Source: Glycomyces lechevalierae
GTDB taxonomy: Bacteria > Actinomycetota > Actinomycetes > Mycobacteriales > Micromonosporaceae
Assembly: GCF_027622945.1 (NCBI RefSeq)
Contig: NZ_JAPZVQ010000012.1
Coordinates: 62,001 to 126,000, forward strand
Length of the DNA: 64,000 bases
Direction of reading: 5' to 3'
In this document: positions 36,419 to 44,329 of the stretch, one piece after another
How positions within the stretch are numbered: the stretch's first letter is position 1
Layout of the letters: each line of letters opens with the position of its first letter
The notes under the pieces: model-generated
The model's input: the letters and a program-made list of their open reading frames with translations, nothing else
Told to the model about the DNA's origin: nothing
Databases searched by the model: none
Made by a program: the position numbers and the translations under genes

Positions 36419-37809
36419 GCCGCCGCCAGCGGGTTCGCGACGCGGACCCAGAGGTCCTCGGTGGGCCGCTCGGCCAGGCGCATCGCGGTGGTGGCCTTGA
36501 TGGGCCACGGCTCGCGCAGCACCGCCCGCGCGATCCACGGCTCCAGGTCCAGGTCGCGCACGCCGTGGGCGACTTCGGCCCACCATTTGCCGGGGTCGGT
36601 GTCCGACCAGGCGGCGAACGCGTCGACGATCGCGGTCAGCGTGGTGGGGAACAGGGCGGCGAGCAGTTTCGTCAGCCGCGCTTCGGGATCGGGTTCGGGG
36701 AGGCCGCCGAGGAGGTCCGGCCAGTCCTCGGGCGGGACCCGGACGCCGCCGAAGTCCCGGTAGACCAGGCTGGTCGGGCGGTCCCCGGTGAACGACGCGA
36801 GGGTGTTCTGGCCGTGCGCCTCCAGGGCCACGCCGGTCGTGGCGAACAGCCGCAGAGGCGCGAGGGCGACCGCGACGAACGCCGCCCACCACGTTTCGGG
36901 GTCGTCGCCGGTGAGGGCCACGGCGATCGGGCGCCCGTCGGAGGGGCACGGCTCGGCCAGGGCCGCGAGCGGGATCGCGCGCGGATGCCCGACCAGGTGC
37001 GGGGCCCGCCGCATCACGGCCGCCAGATGCGGCAGCGGCGCCCCGTCCGGGTCGCGGGCGATCGCCGCGCGCTCGTCGAGCAGTGTGATCCCGTGTGCGG
37101 CGGCCGGTCCGGCCAGGCGACGCGACAGGATCGGCCCATTGCGCACTGCTGCGGGCGAGACGTGCCGGACCGCCGAGGTCAACTGCAGGTCGACGGCGGT
37201 CTTGAAGTGGAAGTCGCCCACCGAGACCGTGCGCAGGCTCATCAGGGGCGCCGCATCGGCGGCCGTCCGCACCGGGTTCGCCAGGCCGTGGCGCGCGGCC
37301 TGCCAAGGGTGGACCGGCAACTGCTCCGACCGCCCGCACACGCTCAGCCACACCGGCGGCTCGTCGAGCCCCTTGACCGCATAGAGCCCCAGGTCGAACC
37401 GGGCCCCGTGCTCGGGCGCGTACGCGCGGATCTCGTCATCGGTGAGTTCACCGCGGCTGCGCGCGAGCGGATGCGTCGGGTGCCCCAGCAGGACCGCCTG
37501 CTCGAACCACACGCTCGGGTCGGCGTGGAACGCGGCGGCGCCCGCCCACAGGTCCGTGGGGTGGGGCCGGGCCGCTTCCAGCGCCAGCGCGGTGCCGCGC
37601 ACGGCCGCCGCGACCTCGGCCTGGAACCGTTCGGCGTGCGGTGATCCGGCGGCGAGCGAGGCGGCGAGTTCGACCGCGGTCCGGCCTGCGGCGCGGCCGG
37701 GCAGCGGCTCGCGGGCGGCCGCGGCTTTGAGGCGGTCGGCGACGATCGCGTCGGCGCGGCGGGCGGCCTCGGTGCCCGGGGCGGCGGCGGATCGGTCGGT
37801 GGCGTTCAC
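36415..37809 (-). CDS. IucA/IucC-type NRPS-independent siderophore synthetase
   Basis: The 464-residue synthetase condenses a carboxylate (typically citrate or 2-oxoglutarate) with an amine or alcohol using ATP. It shows LLGHPTHPLARSRGEL, EQLPVHPWQAARHG, SVGDFHFKTAVDLQLTSAVR, LEAHGQNTLASF and VYRDFGGVRV. It is shorter than IucA/IucC (about 580 residues). I chose GTG at 37809, because TACAGT (37822-37817 on this strand) ends 7 nt upstream and the GTG at 37818 would overlap that box. It is the first gene of the operon. No iron box, exporter or receptor gene was found. Confidence 0.88.
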   Translation of the reverse strand: MNATDRSAAAPGTEAARRADAIVADRLKAAAAREPLPGRAAGRTAVELAASLAAGSPHAERFQAEVAAAVRGTALALEAARPHPTDLWAGAAAFHADPSVWFEQAVLLGHPTHPLARSRGELTDDEIRAYAPEHGARFDLGLYAVKGLDEPPVWLSVCGRSEQLPVHPWQAARHGLANPVRTAADAAPLMSLRTVSVGDFHFKTAVDLQLTSAVRHVSPAAVRNGPILSRRLAGPAAAHGITLLDERAAIARDPDGAPLPHLAAVMRRAPHLVGHPRAIPLAALAEPCPSDGRPIAVALTGDDPETWWAAFVAVALAPLRLFATTGVALEAHGQNTLASFTGDRPTSLVYRDFGGVRVPPEDWPDLLGGLPEPDPEARLTKLLAALFPTTLTAIVDAFAAWSDTDPGKWWAEVAHGVRDLDLEPWIARAVLREPWPIKATTAMRLAERPTEDLWVRVANPLAAA

Positions 37810-37816
37810 AGCCTGC

Positions 37817-37822
37817 ACTGTA
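37817..37822 (-). promoter_or_regulatory. -10 box of the siderophore-type operon
   Basis: TACAGT on the minus strand ends 7 nt before the GTG at 37809, predicting a leaderless mRNA. No DmdR/IdeR-type iron box could be recognised nearby. Confidence 0.5.
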
Positions 37823-37907
37823 CTGGCGCGGAGCGCCGGTGTGGAGGGTGCGATTGCTCACGGAGCGTGCGGTTACCCTGCGGCGCAGTGGCTTTCGGCG
37901 TAGTAGA

Positions 37908-39173
37908 TCAGGTGCGGACGGCCGGGGTCCGGTCCCCGGTGCGCGGGGCCGGGACGGCGGCGAGGCGCATCCGCAGCGCCTGGAGCACGGGCAGGTCGTA
38001 GACCATGCCGCCGGCGGCGAGCCAGAGGCCGATGTCGGTGGCGGCCTGGCCGACGGCGACGTCGTGGACGGCGGCGGTCTCGCCGGCGCGGGCGGTCTCG
38101 GGGAGGGTCGGCCACAGCACCCAGCCCTGCACGTTGGCGTCGGGCAGGGCCGCGTCGAGGGCCTTGACGGCGTCGGGGAGGTTCACGGAGTCGACGTCGG
38201 TGTTGTCGCGGCCGACCGGCGCGCACAGCAGCGCGATGCGGTCGCCGCAGACGATCGCGTGCGGCACCCGCGTCTCCAGGTCCACGGGCAGGGCGACGAA
38301 GAGCCGCGCGGCGGGCAGGTTGGTGAGGACTTCCCGCAGGAGCTTCCCGGTGGACCGGTCGGCCTTCGGGCGGGTGCCGGCGGGCCCGAACGCGTTGAAC
38401 TGGCGCAGTGCCCCGCCGACGGAGCGGCGCAGCGCGAGCGTGTACCGCAGGCGCTTCACCGTCCACGCCAGGGCCGTGCCGGTGAGCACATAGAGGCCCA
38501 GGGCCCAGCCCCACGGGGTGGAGAGCCCGGCGAGCCAGATGACGGCGACGGCGAACAGGAACGCGATGACGAGCCGCCCGGTGGGCGGGTTGGGTGCGGT
38601 GTCGGGCCGGCGGCGCAGGCCCCGGCTGGTCTGGACGAGGACGATGACGGCGATGGCGATCGTGACGGGGATGGCGAGGGCGAGGAACAGCCAGCCGTCG
38701 GCGGCGACGGCCTGCCCGAGGTAGCCGAGCCCGCAGAAGGCCCACACGGCGGCGACCGCCGCCGTGAATGCGGCTGCGGCCCAGGTGGAGGGCCGGTGGA
38801 CGGGCCTGGTGAGGCGCAGGCGGGCGTGCCAGGGGACGGCGACGAGGGCGCCTTCGGCGGGGAACCCGGCCGCGGCCGGCTGCGGTGCGGGGGCGACGTT
38901 CCAGCCGCGGACTTTCCGGTGGGACGGTTTCGCGGCGGCCTTGCCGTAGCGGCGGGCGGCGCGGCGTCCGAAGCGCAGCAGGTCGTATTCGCGGCGCAGC
39001 CCTGGGTGGGAGAGGGTCTCCCAGGCGCCTTGGACGAGGTGGAACTCGTCTTCGTCGCCGCCGCGGTCGGGGTGGGTCTCGCGCAGCCGGCGGCGGTAGG
39101 CCGCTTGGATGTCGGCCTTCGGCGCCTGCGGGCTCACCCCGAGGACGCGGTAGTGGTCTGGTTCGTTCACCAC
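37908..39173 (-). CDS. J-domain (DnaJ-like) membrane protein
   Basis: The 421-residue protein starts with a J domain (residues 1-65: DHYRVLGVSPQAPKADIQAA, then the HPD motif in RETHPDRGGDEDEF), which stimulates Hsp70 ATPase. About four membrane helices follow between residues 130 and 245 (WAAAAFTAAVAAVWAFCGLG, LFLALAIPVTIAIAVIVLV, LVIAFLFAVAVIWLAGL), then a soluble C-terminal domain rich in beta strands (ARLFVALPVDLETRV). A membrane-anchored co-chaperone is implied. It lies downstream of the dynamin/GrpE genes on the same strand, after a 449-bp gap. No dnaK is in the window. Confidence 0.8.
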   Translation of the reverse strand: MVNEPDHYRVLGVSPQAPKADIQAAYRRRLRETHPDRGGDEDEFHLVQGAWETLSHPGLRREYDLLRFGRRAARRYGKAAAKPSHRKVRGWNVAPAPQPAAAGFPAEGALVAVPWHARLRLTRPVHRPSTWAAAAFTAAVAAVWAFCGLGYLGQAVAADGWLFLALAIPVTIAIAVIVLVQTSRGLRRRPDTAPNPPTGRLVIAFLFAVAVIWLAGLSTPWGWALGLYVLTGTALAWTVKRLRYTLALRRSVGGALRQFNAFGPAGTRPKADRSTGKLLREVLTNLPAARLFVALPVDLETRVPHAIVCGDRIALLCAPVGRDNTDVDSVNLPDAVKALDAALPDANVQGWVLWPTLPETARAGETAAVHDVAVGQAATDIGLWLAAGGMVYDLPVLQALRMRLAAVPAPRTGDRTPAVRT

Positions 39174-39622
39174 GCGGCTCCCGGTCGGTCGTGCGGGGAC
39201 GGGCCGGTGCCCGGAGAGGGGGGTCGGGCGTCGGTCTCGACGGTAATGGAGTCAATCTACCGCCGCAATGCCGCTTTGGGTGTCGCCAGGTCCGACATTT
39301 TCATGCGGATGCGTCGCATTCGACGGTCCACCCGGCGCGATGGAGGCCATTGTGGAGTCGATCGGCGCGGCGGGGAACGCTGCTCCTGGCCCCGCTGGTG
39401 TGGGGATTCATCGCACTTTCGGTGGCGCGCATCGTGAACGCGCACCAGGCGTGTGCGTCGCGCCTTTTCAGGCGCCATTCGCAGGGCGCTTCTCCGGTGG
39501 CGACATCGGACAGTGGGACTCGTCCGGTCGCCATTGTCGACGCGCCGCGGCCCGGGGCGGGGACGCGATCCGGTGCCCCCCGCGGGGTGTCGGCGGTGCG
39601 CGTGCCGGGCGCGGCGGCGGGG
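39174..39622. other. 449-bp gap between the acidic-protein and J-domain genes
   Basis: No gene is supported here. Codon-like order is weak, and all long frames are shadows. A short hydrophobic plus-strand stretch (LLLAPLVWGFIALSVARIVN, near 39385) lies in a frame with no good start. A promoter for the J-domain gene probably lies here but no clear box was found. Confidence 0.4.
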
Positions 39623-40126
39623 TCAGCCCTGCCAGAAGCGGGCGAGCGCGGACGCGGCCGGGTCGTCGACGTCGGCGATCGCGTACTCGGAGGCCTCGAC
39701 GGAGCTGCCGGCGTTGACCCACGGCTCGGCCTCGGCCGAGCCGAGCACGTCCATGTCGACCCACGGGTAGCCGTCGACCGGTTCGGGGACGTCCAGGTCC
39801 AGTTCGGGCGGGAAGCTCGGCGGGTTGTCGGCCTCGTCGACGAGCATGTCCTCGTAGGTCGCGGCGTACGCCGTCTCGTCGCCCGCGGCCGGGTCGTCGT
39901 CGCCGGCCTCGTCGTCGTATTCGGCGGTGAAGTCCTCGTCGAGGTCCGCGTCATCGTCGTCGAACTCGGTGTCGGCGGCGTCGAACGCGAAGGCGTCGAG
40001 GTCGTCCTCGCCGGGAACCTCGGCGTCGTCGAACTCGTCCAATCCGGGGGCGTCCGCGTCGTCGTCGAGGTCGCCGGCGTCGAAGTCCGCGTTGCCTTCG
40101 GGCTCGAAGGGGTCGAACTCATCCAT
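39623..40126 (-). CDS. Extremely acidic, lysine-free protein of the dynamin operon
   Basis: The 167-residue protein contains no lysine and a single arginine, close to its C-terminus, while Asp and Glu dominate throughout (for example DDDDADLDEDFTAEYDDEAG). It ends in ALARFWQG, whose aromatic/basic tail stands out against the acidic body and may be a docking peptide. The start ATG overlaps the stop codon of the dynamin-like gene (ATGA). I know no family for it. It is probably disordered and could act as a negatively charged linker or as a chaperone client or partner. Confidence 0.7.
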   Translation of the reverse strand: MDEFDPFEPEGNADFDAGDLDDDADAPGLDEFDDAEVPGEDDLDAFAFDAADTEFDDDDADLDEDFTAEYDDEAGDDDPAAGDETAYAATYEDMLVDEADNPPSFPPELDLDVPEPVDGYPWVDMDVLGSAEAEPWVNAGSSVEASEYAIADVDDPAASALARFWQG

Positions 40127-42045
40127 CACGCGTCCTCCTCGCCGGGGACGAGCGTGCGGGCCTTGGCCAGCACCTCGTCGAGCTGTTTGACCTTGGCGGC
40201 CATGGAGTCGCGGCGCTGCTTGAGCGCCGCCTGCTTCTTCGCCCGGGCGGCCTGGTCGGCCTTCTGGGCGCTCTCCGCCGCGGAGATCCGCGCGTCGAAC
40301 TCGGCGGCGCGCCGCTCGAGGGCGTCGTCCAGCGTGGAGTTGAACACGAACTCGACCTCGGTGAACCGGAAGCTGATCTCCTCGTTGAGGTTCGCGCGCG
40401 CTTCGGCGATGATCCGCTGGATCCACTGCTTCGCGGCCTGCCGGTCGCCTTGGATCTTGCGGCGGTACAGCAGGAACGCGGCGGCGGCGAGGCCGACGCC
40501 GACCCCGGAGGCGGACAGGGCGATCGCCGCGGCGCTGCCGGCGACGGCGGTGAGGCCGATCGCGCCGGCGCCCATGGTGACGACCCGTCCGGCCATCATC
40601 GCGACGCCCGCGGAGGACGCCACGAGGAGCGCCCCGTCGTTGGCGGCGTCGCGGCGGGTCCGCCCCGAGGCCGCCGTGCGCAGTCCCGCCGAGATCGAAC
40701 TGGTGACCTGCTGCAGCTCGTCGTCGTTGAACACCTGCCGGAGCACGCGCTCGGCCAGCAGCACGAACCGCTGGTGCAGTTCGCCCGAGAGGCGCGCGGC
40801 GATGCCCTGCAACGCGATGTCGACCCGGTTCGGGAGCGATTCGAGCGCGGCCTTGTTGGCCTTCTCGACCTCGTCGAGGAGAGCCTCCTCGAGTTCCTGC
40901 AGGTGGGTGCGCAGGCGGCCCTGGACTTCGATCTTGGCGCGCTGGGTCTCGACGCGGAGGGCGAGGTTCGCCTTCTTCGTCTCGGTGCGGCGCAGGGCGA
41001 GCGCCTGCTTCTTCTCCTCCTTGAGGCGGTTGGCCGCCTCAGGGTCGGGGTCGTAGGCCTTCATGTCCGCGGCGGCGGTCACCGCGAGCCGCTGGAACTC
41101 GGTGCGCACCGCCCGCACCACGTTCGCCGCCACGAGCGCCTTGCCTGCGGTGGCGACTTTGACGAGGGCCCGCTGCATCTTCCCGATGCCCGACTCCTTC
41201 GCGAGGGCCTGGCGGGTGGGGCCCTGCGAGTTGAGGGCGTGCTCGGCGAGCATCGCCGACACCGGGTAGTGCGGGGCGTTGCGGAAGCGGGGCGCGTGCG
41301 CCTCGATGAGCGACCGGTTCTCCTCCATGACCGTGCGCCAGCCGGGGTACGTGTCGGTCTTCGTCAGGGCGAACACGACGAAGTTGACGCGCTTGGAGGC
41401 CTCGGTCAGGAAGTCCAGTTCGGTCTTGGCCATCGGGCTGGACGCGTCGGTGACCATGATCAGGCAGGTGGCGCGGGCGACCGCTTCGAGCGCGATCTGC
41501 GCGTGGTCGGGGTCGAGCCCGCCCGTGCCGGGCGTGTCGACCACGGACATGTGCTTCAGCAGCGCCGACGGGTGCCCGACGAGCATCCGGCGGGGCGGGA
41601 CCATGCCCGGGGGCATCGTCCCGAGCCGGGTGGCCCAGTTGCGCAGGTCGCCCACGCCGAGGAGCATCGGGTCGGCGGCGCCGGGCTGCCAGGCGCGCAC
41701 CGAGGCCTGCTCGGCCCACGCGAACTCGAGGTACGCGGTCGTCGCCACCTGGGCGTCCACAGGAGACAGGCCGGGCATGCCGAGGAGGGCGTTCACCAGC
41801 GACGACTTGCCGCGCTTGGTCTCGCCGACGACGACGGCGACGGGCTTGTCCGGCTGCCAGCGCGCGACCTCGTCGACTTCGGCGGCGGCCTTGGCGTCCA
41901 CGGTCCGCAAGGAGGCGTTGCCGGCTTTGGCGGCGCGGGCGCACAGCTTGTGGATCTGCTGGGCCGGGTTCGGCTTGGCGGGGGCGGCGGCCTTCTTGGC
42001 CGGGGCCGGCTTCGCGGCCGGGGGCGGGGTCGCGGTGTCGGTCAT
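40126..42045 (-). CDS. Dynamin-like GTPase B with C-terminal membrane helices and coiled coil
   Basis: The 639-residue protein has a dynamin/GTPase domain with G1 VVVGETKRGKSSLVNALLG (about residues 70-88), G3 VVDTPGTGGLDPDH and G4 ALTKTDTYPG. A helical stalk rich in Lys/Glu follows (about 330-420). Then a hydrophobic hairpin (GAGAIGLTAVAGSAAAIALS and GVGVGLAAAAFLLY) could insert in membranes, and a C-terminal coiled coil (about 555-635). Paired bacterial dynamins such as IniA/IniC of mycobacteria or DynA/DynB of Streptomyces remodel or repair membranes. The N-terminus has an Ala/Lys/Pro-rich tail. Coupled by ATGA overlaps to the genes on both sides. Confidence 0.85.
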   Translation of the reverse strand: MTDTATPPPAAKPAPAKKAAAPAKPNPAQQIHKLCARAAKAGNASLRTVDAKAAAEVDEVARWQPDKPVAVVVGETKRGKSSLVNALLGMPGLSPVDAQVATTAYLEFAWAEQASVRAWQPGAADPMLLGVGDLRNWATRLGTMPPGMVPPRRMLVGHPSALLKHMSVVDTPGTGGLDPDHAQIALEAVARATCLIMVTDASSPMAKTELDFLTEASKRVNFVVFALTKTDTYPGWRTVMEENRSLIEAHAPRFRNAPHYPVSAMLAEHALNSQGPTRQALAKESGIGKMQRALVKVATAGKALVAANVVRAVRTEFQRLAVTAAADMKAYDPDPEAANRLKEEKKQALALRRTETKKANLALRVETQRAKIEVQGRLRTHLQELEEALLDEVEKANKAALESLPNRVDIALQGIAARLSGELHQRFVLLAERVLRQVFNDDELQQVTSSISAGLRTAASGRTRRDAANDGALLVASSAGVAMMAGRVVTMGAGAIGLTAVAGSAAAIALSASGVGVGLAAAAFLLYRRKIQGDRQAAKQWIQRIIAEARANLNEEISFRFTEVEFVFNSTLDDALERRAAEFDARISAAESAQKADQAARAKKQAALKQRRDSMAAKVKQLDEVLAKARTLVPGEEDA

Positions 42046-42605
42046 GCCCGCACCTGCCCGCGGTAGACGGTGACGATGGGGTGGCGCAGGAGCCGGCCGC
42101 GGTCGGTGTACCCGATCTGCTCGGTCCGGGCGATGATGCCGTCCTCGGCGGGGGAGCCGGCCGCGACCGTGCCGCCGGCTTCGTGCACGGCCGGGTCGAA
42201 CCGCTGCCCGGTCGCGTCGACCTGGGCGACGCCGACGCGCGCGAACGCGCCGTCGAGGTGCTGGGCGAGCGCGGGGGAGGTGGCGCGGTCGCGCATCCAG
42301 ATGCACGCCTCGACGAGGGCGCTGCGGTCGGAGACGGCCTGCGCGGCCTGGGCCGGGGCCTGCAGCTGCTGCACCGGGATCGCCCCGGAGGGGGCGGGCG
42401 TGAGCGGCACCGCCGGCGGCGCGGCCGGGGCCGGCGCGATGGACCGTGCGGTGAGGACGGCGACGACGGCGGTGACGATGACGGACCCGGCCGCGACGGC
42501 CAAGGTCATCGGATCGAACCCGCCGGTGAGGAACACCGCGCCAAGGGCGGCGGCGGCGAGGCCCGCGAGGGCTCCCACCAGCGGTCCGCCGAGTCGATTC
42601 GTCAC
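42042..42605 (-). CDS. Membrane-anchored GrpE-like protein
   Basis: The 187-residue protein has two N-terminal hydrophobic helices (LVGALAGLAAAALGAVFLTG and TLAVAAGSVIVTAVVAVLTA). A C-terminal domain follows, resembling GrpE, the nucleotide exchange factor of Hsp70 (QRFDPAVHEAGGTVAAGS matches the conserved FDPxxHEA of GrpE, and GYTDRGRLLRHPIVTVYRG its strands). The long GrpE coiled coil is shortened. The GTG start has AAGGAG 7 nt upstream. It sits between the two dynamin-like genes and overlaps the second by ATGA, so a membrane Hsp70-related activity appears tied to these GTPases. Confidence 0.75.
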   Translation of the reverse strand: MTNRLGGPLVGALAGLAAAALGAVFLTGGFDPMTLAVAAGSVIVTAVVAVLTARSIAPAPAAPPAVPLTPAPSGAIPVQQLQAPAQAAQAVSDRSALVEACIWMRDRATSPALAQHLDGAFARVGVAQVDATGQRFDPAVHEAGGTVAAGSPAEDGIIARTEQIGYTDRGRLLRHPIVTVYRGQVRA

Positions 42606-42658
42606 AATGCTCTCCTTCGGTCGTGCAGGCGTCCCGTTTCGGGGCCGGGTTGCGGGGC

Positions 42659-44149
42659 TCATCCGAGCCGCTGGGCGAGTAGATGGAAACCACGATGCAC
42701 CACGTTCGCCACCCTTGCTTGGGCCGGTGTGGCGCCGCCGTTGGCGAACGCCCGCCAGCGCGCGGCCGCTTCGATGGCGGCGCGGCGCAGTTGCGGGCGG
42801 GACTCGCCGGGCAGGCCGAGGACGACGCCGGCGTCGTCGGTCAACGCGAGGCGGGCGACCTCGGCCTCCATGGCTTCGGGCAGGGCGACCTGCCCGGTGG
42901 TGACTTGCGCGGCGGCCTCCAGGAGCGGCAGCCGGTGGTATTCGGGGCGGGCGACGATCGATTCGACCGCGCCGCGCAGCAGGTCGCGGTCGGCGGCGGG
43001 CCCGGACGCGGCGGCGGCGTCGAGCCGGCTCAGCGCCCACCCGGCCTTGATGACGTCCGCGCGGACACCGAAGATCTGGTGCAGCGTGGTGCGCAGGCGC
43101 GGGAACCCGGAGGCGGCGAACAGCAGCCGCACGAGCTCGCCGGTCGCCAGGTGCGGGTTCGCGCCCAGATGCGCGATCGCGAAGTGGATGCCGTACAGGT
43201 CCAGGCGCTCCAGCAGCCGCTGCCGCTGGTGCTTGTCCACGGGCCCTTCGGTGTTGAGGAACAGCCCGGCGGAGGCGAGCATGAGCGCCCGCTTGTCCTC
43301 GTCCAAGCCGGCGAGGGTCCGCAGCGCCTCGCAGTCGGCGGCCGTCAGCAGGCCCGCCTCGGCCGTCTCGGCCAGCAGGCCCACGACCGGGACGACGTCG
43401 CACACCGAGCGGCGCAGCACGGCCGCCTGGTCCCCGGCGATGGGCCCGGCCACCGGCCACGGGTCCTGGCCCGGTCCCGGCGCGAGCTTGTCCGCCTTGT
43501 TGTACAGGCCCAAAGCGTTCATCGGCGAGGACGACAACTGCTGCGAGGCCTTCGCGAACGCGTTGAGCGCCTCCACGTCGTCGGCGCGGACCTGCTGCGT
43601 GAACACGTAGATGATCGCCTCGGCGGATTCGACCGCCGCCCGCGAGTCGTCGTCGACGTCGTCGGCGATCGGCGCGGCGAACAGCATCTCCCGCGCCGCG
43701 TCCGAGATGTCGGTGTTCACCGACTGCAGACCCGGCGTGTCCACCACCGTCAAGTCCCGCAACCGGTCCGAGGACAGCTGCACGTCGATCATCGCGGCCT
43801 CGTCGGCCGGGATCGGCAGGGTGGTGGGGATCATCCCGTTGGCGTCCAACGGGACGGCGTGCTTGGTGCCGTTGCGGGCGACCACGTCGACCCGGTCGGC
43901 CGGGCCGTACCGGAACTGGGTCACCACCCGCGTGCACTCGCCCGCGGCCGTCGGCGCGACCCGTCGCCCGATCAACGCGTTGACCAGCGTGGACTTCCCG
44001 GCCTTCAACCGCCCTGCGACCGCGACGCGAAGGGGCTGGCCGAGCCTGGAGGCCACCTCCTCGACCACGGGGCGAGACGCGCCGCTGACCTTGCCGGCCA
44101 GCTCTTCGCACATGCCCGCGACACTCGTGGTGAGTTGCCCTGCCACCAT
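42659..44149 (-). CDS. Dynamin-like GTPase A
   Basis: The 496-residue protein has G1 VAVAGRLKAGKSTLVNALIG (about residues 41-60), a switch threonine region TAAGECTRVVTQFRYG, G3 LTVVDTPGLQSVN and G4 LGLYNKADKLAPG. A helical region follows without obvious membrane spans. It resembles the smaller partner of bacterial dynamin pairs (IniC-like). It is the first gene of the run and is divergent from a LuxR-type regulator gene over 180 bp. The start is ATG 44149 or the adjacent GTG 44146, with GGGAG just upstream. Confidence 0.82.
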   Translation of the reverse strand: MVAGQLTTSVAGMCEELAGKVSGASRPVVEEVASRLGQPLRVAVAGRLKAGKSTLVNALIGRRVAPTAAGECTRVVTQFRYGPADRVDVVARNGTKHAVPLDANGMIPTTLPIPADEAAMIDVQLSSDRLRDLTVVDTPGLQSVNTDISDAAREMLFAAPIADDVDDDSRAAVESAEAIIYVFTQQVRADDVEALNAFAKASQQLSSSPMNALGLYNKADKLAPGPGQDPWPVAGPIAGDQAAVLRRSVCDVVPVVGLLAETAEAGLLTAADCEALRTLAGLDEDKRALMLASAGLFLNTEGPVDKHQRQRLLERLDLYGIHFAIAHLGANPHLATGELVRLLFAASGFPRLRTTLHQIFGVRADVIKAGWALSRLDAAAASGPAADRDLLRGAVESIVARPEYHRLPLLEAAAQVTTGQVALPEAMEAEVARLALTDDAGVVLGLPGESRPQLRRAAIEAAARWRAFANGGATPAQARVANVVHRGFHLLAQRLG

Positions 44150-44329
44150 GCTCCCGCGTCCCCGCCCTCTCAACGTTCTCTCGGCACCTGGCCGCCGACG
44201 CCGGTCTGCGGCATCGAAGGTTCCGCAATATCATGAGAGGCGTCGGCGATCCGTCGACAAGACGACGATACAAACCGCAGCCGCCCGGCTGCCTCCCCCA
44301 TTCGTGCCACAGCGTTAGGAGCCCCCACT

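Noticed and set aside
37823..37907. Iron-box upstream of the siderophore-type operon
   Set aside because: No 19-bp palindrome of the TTAGGTTAGG type could be found by eye.
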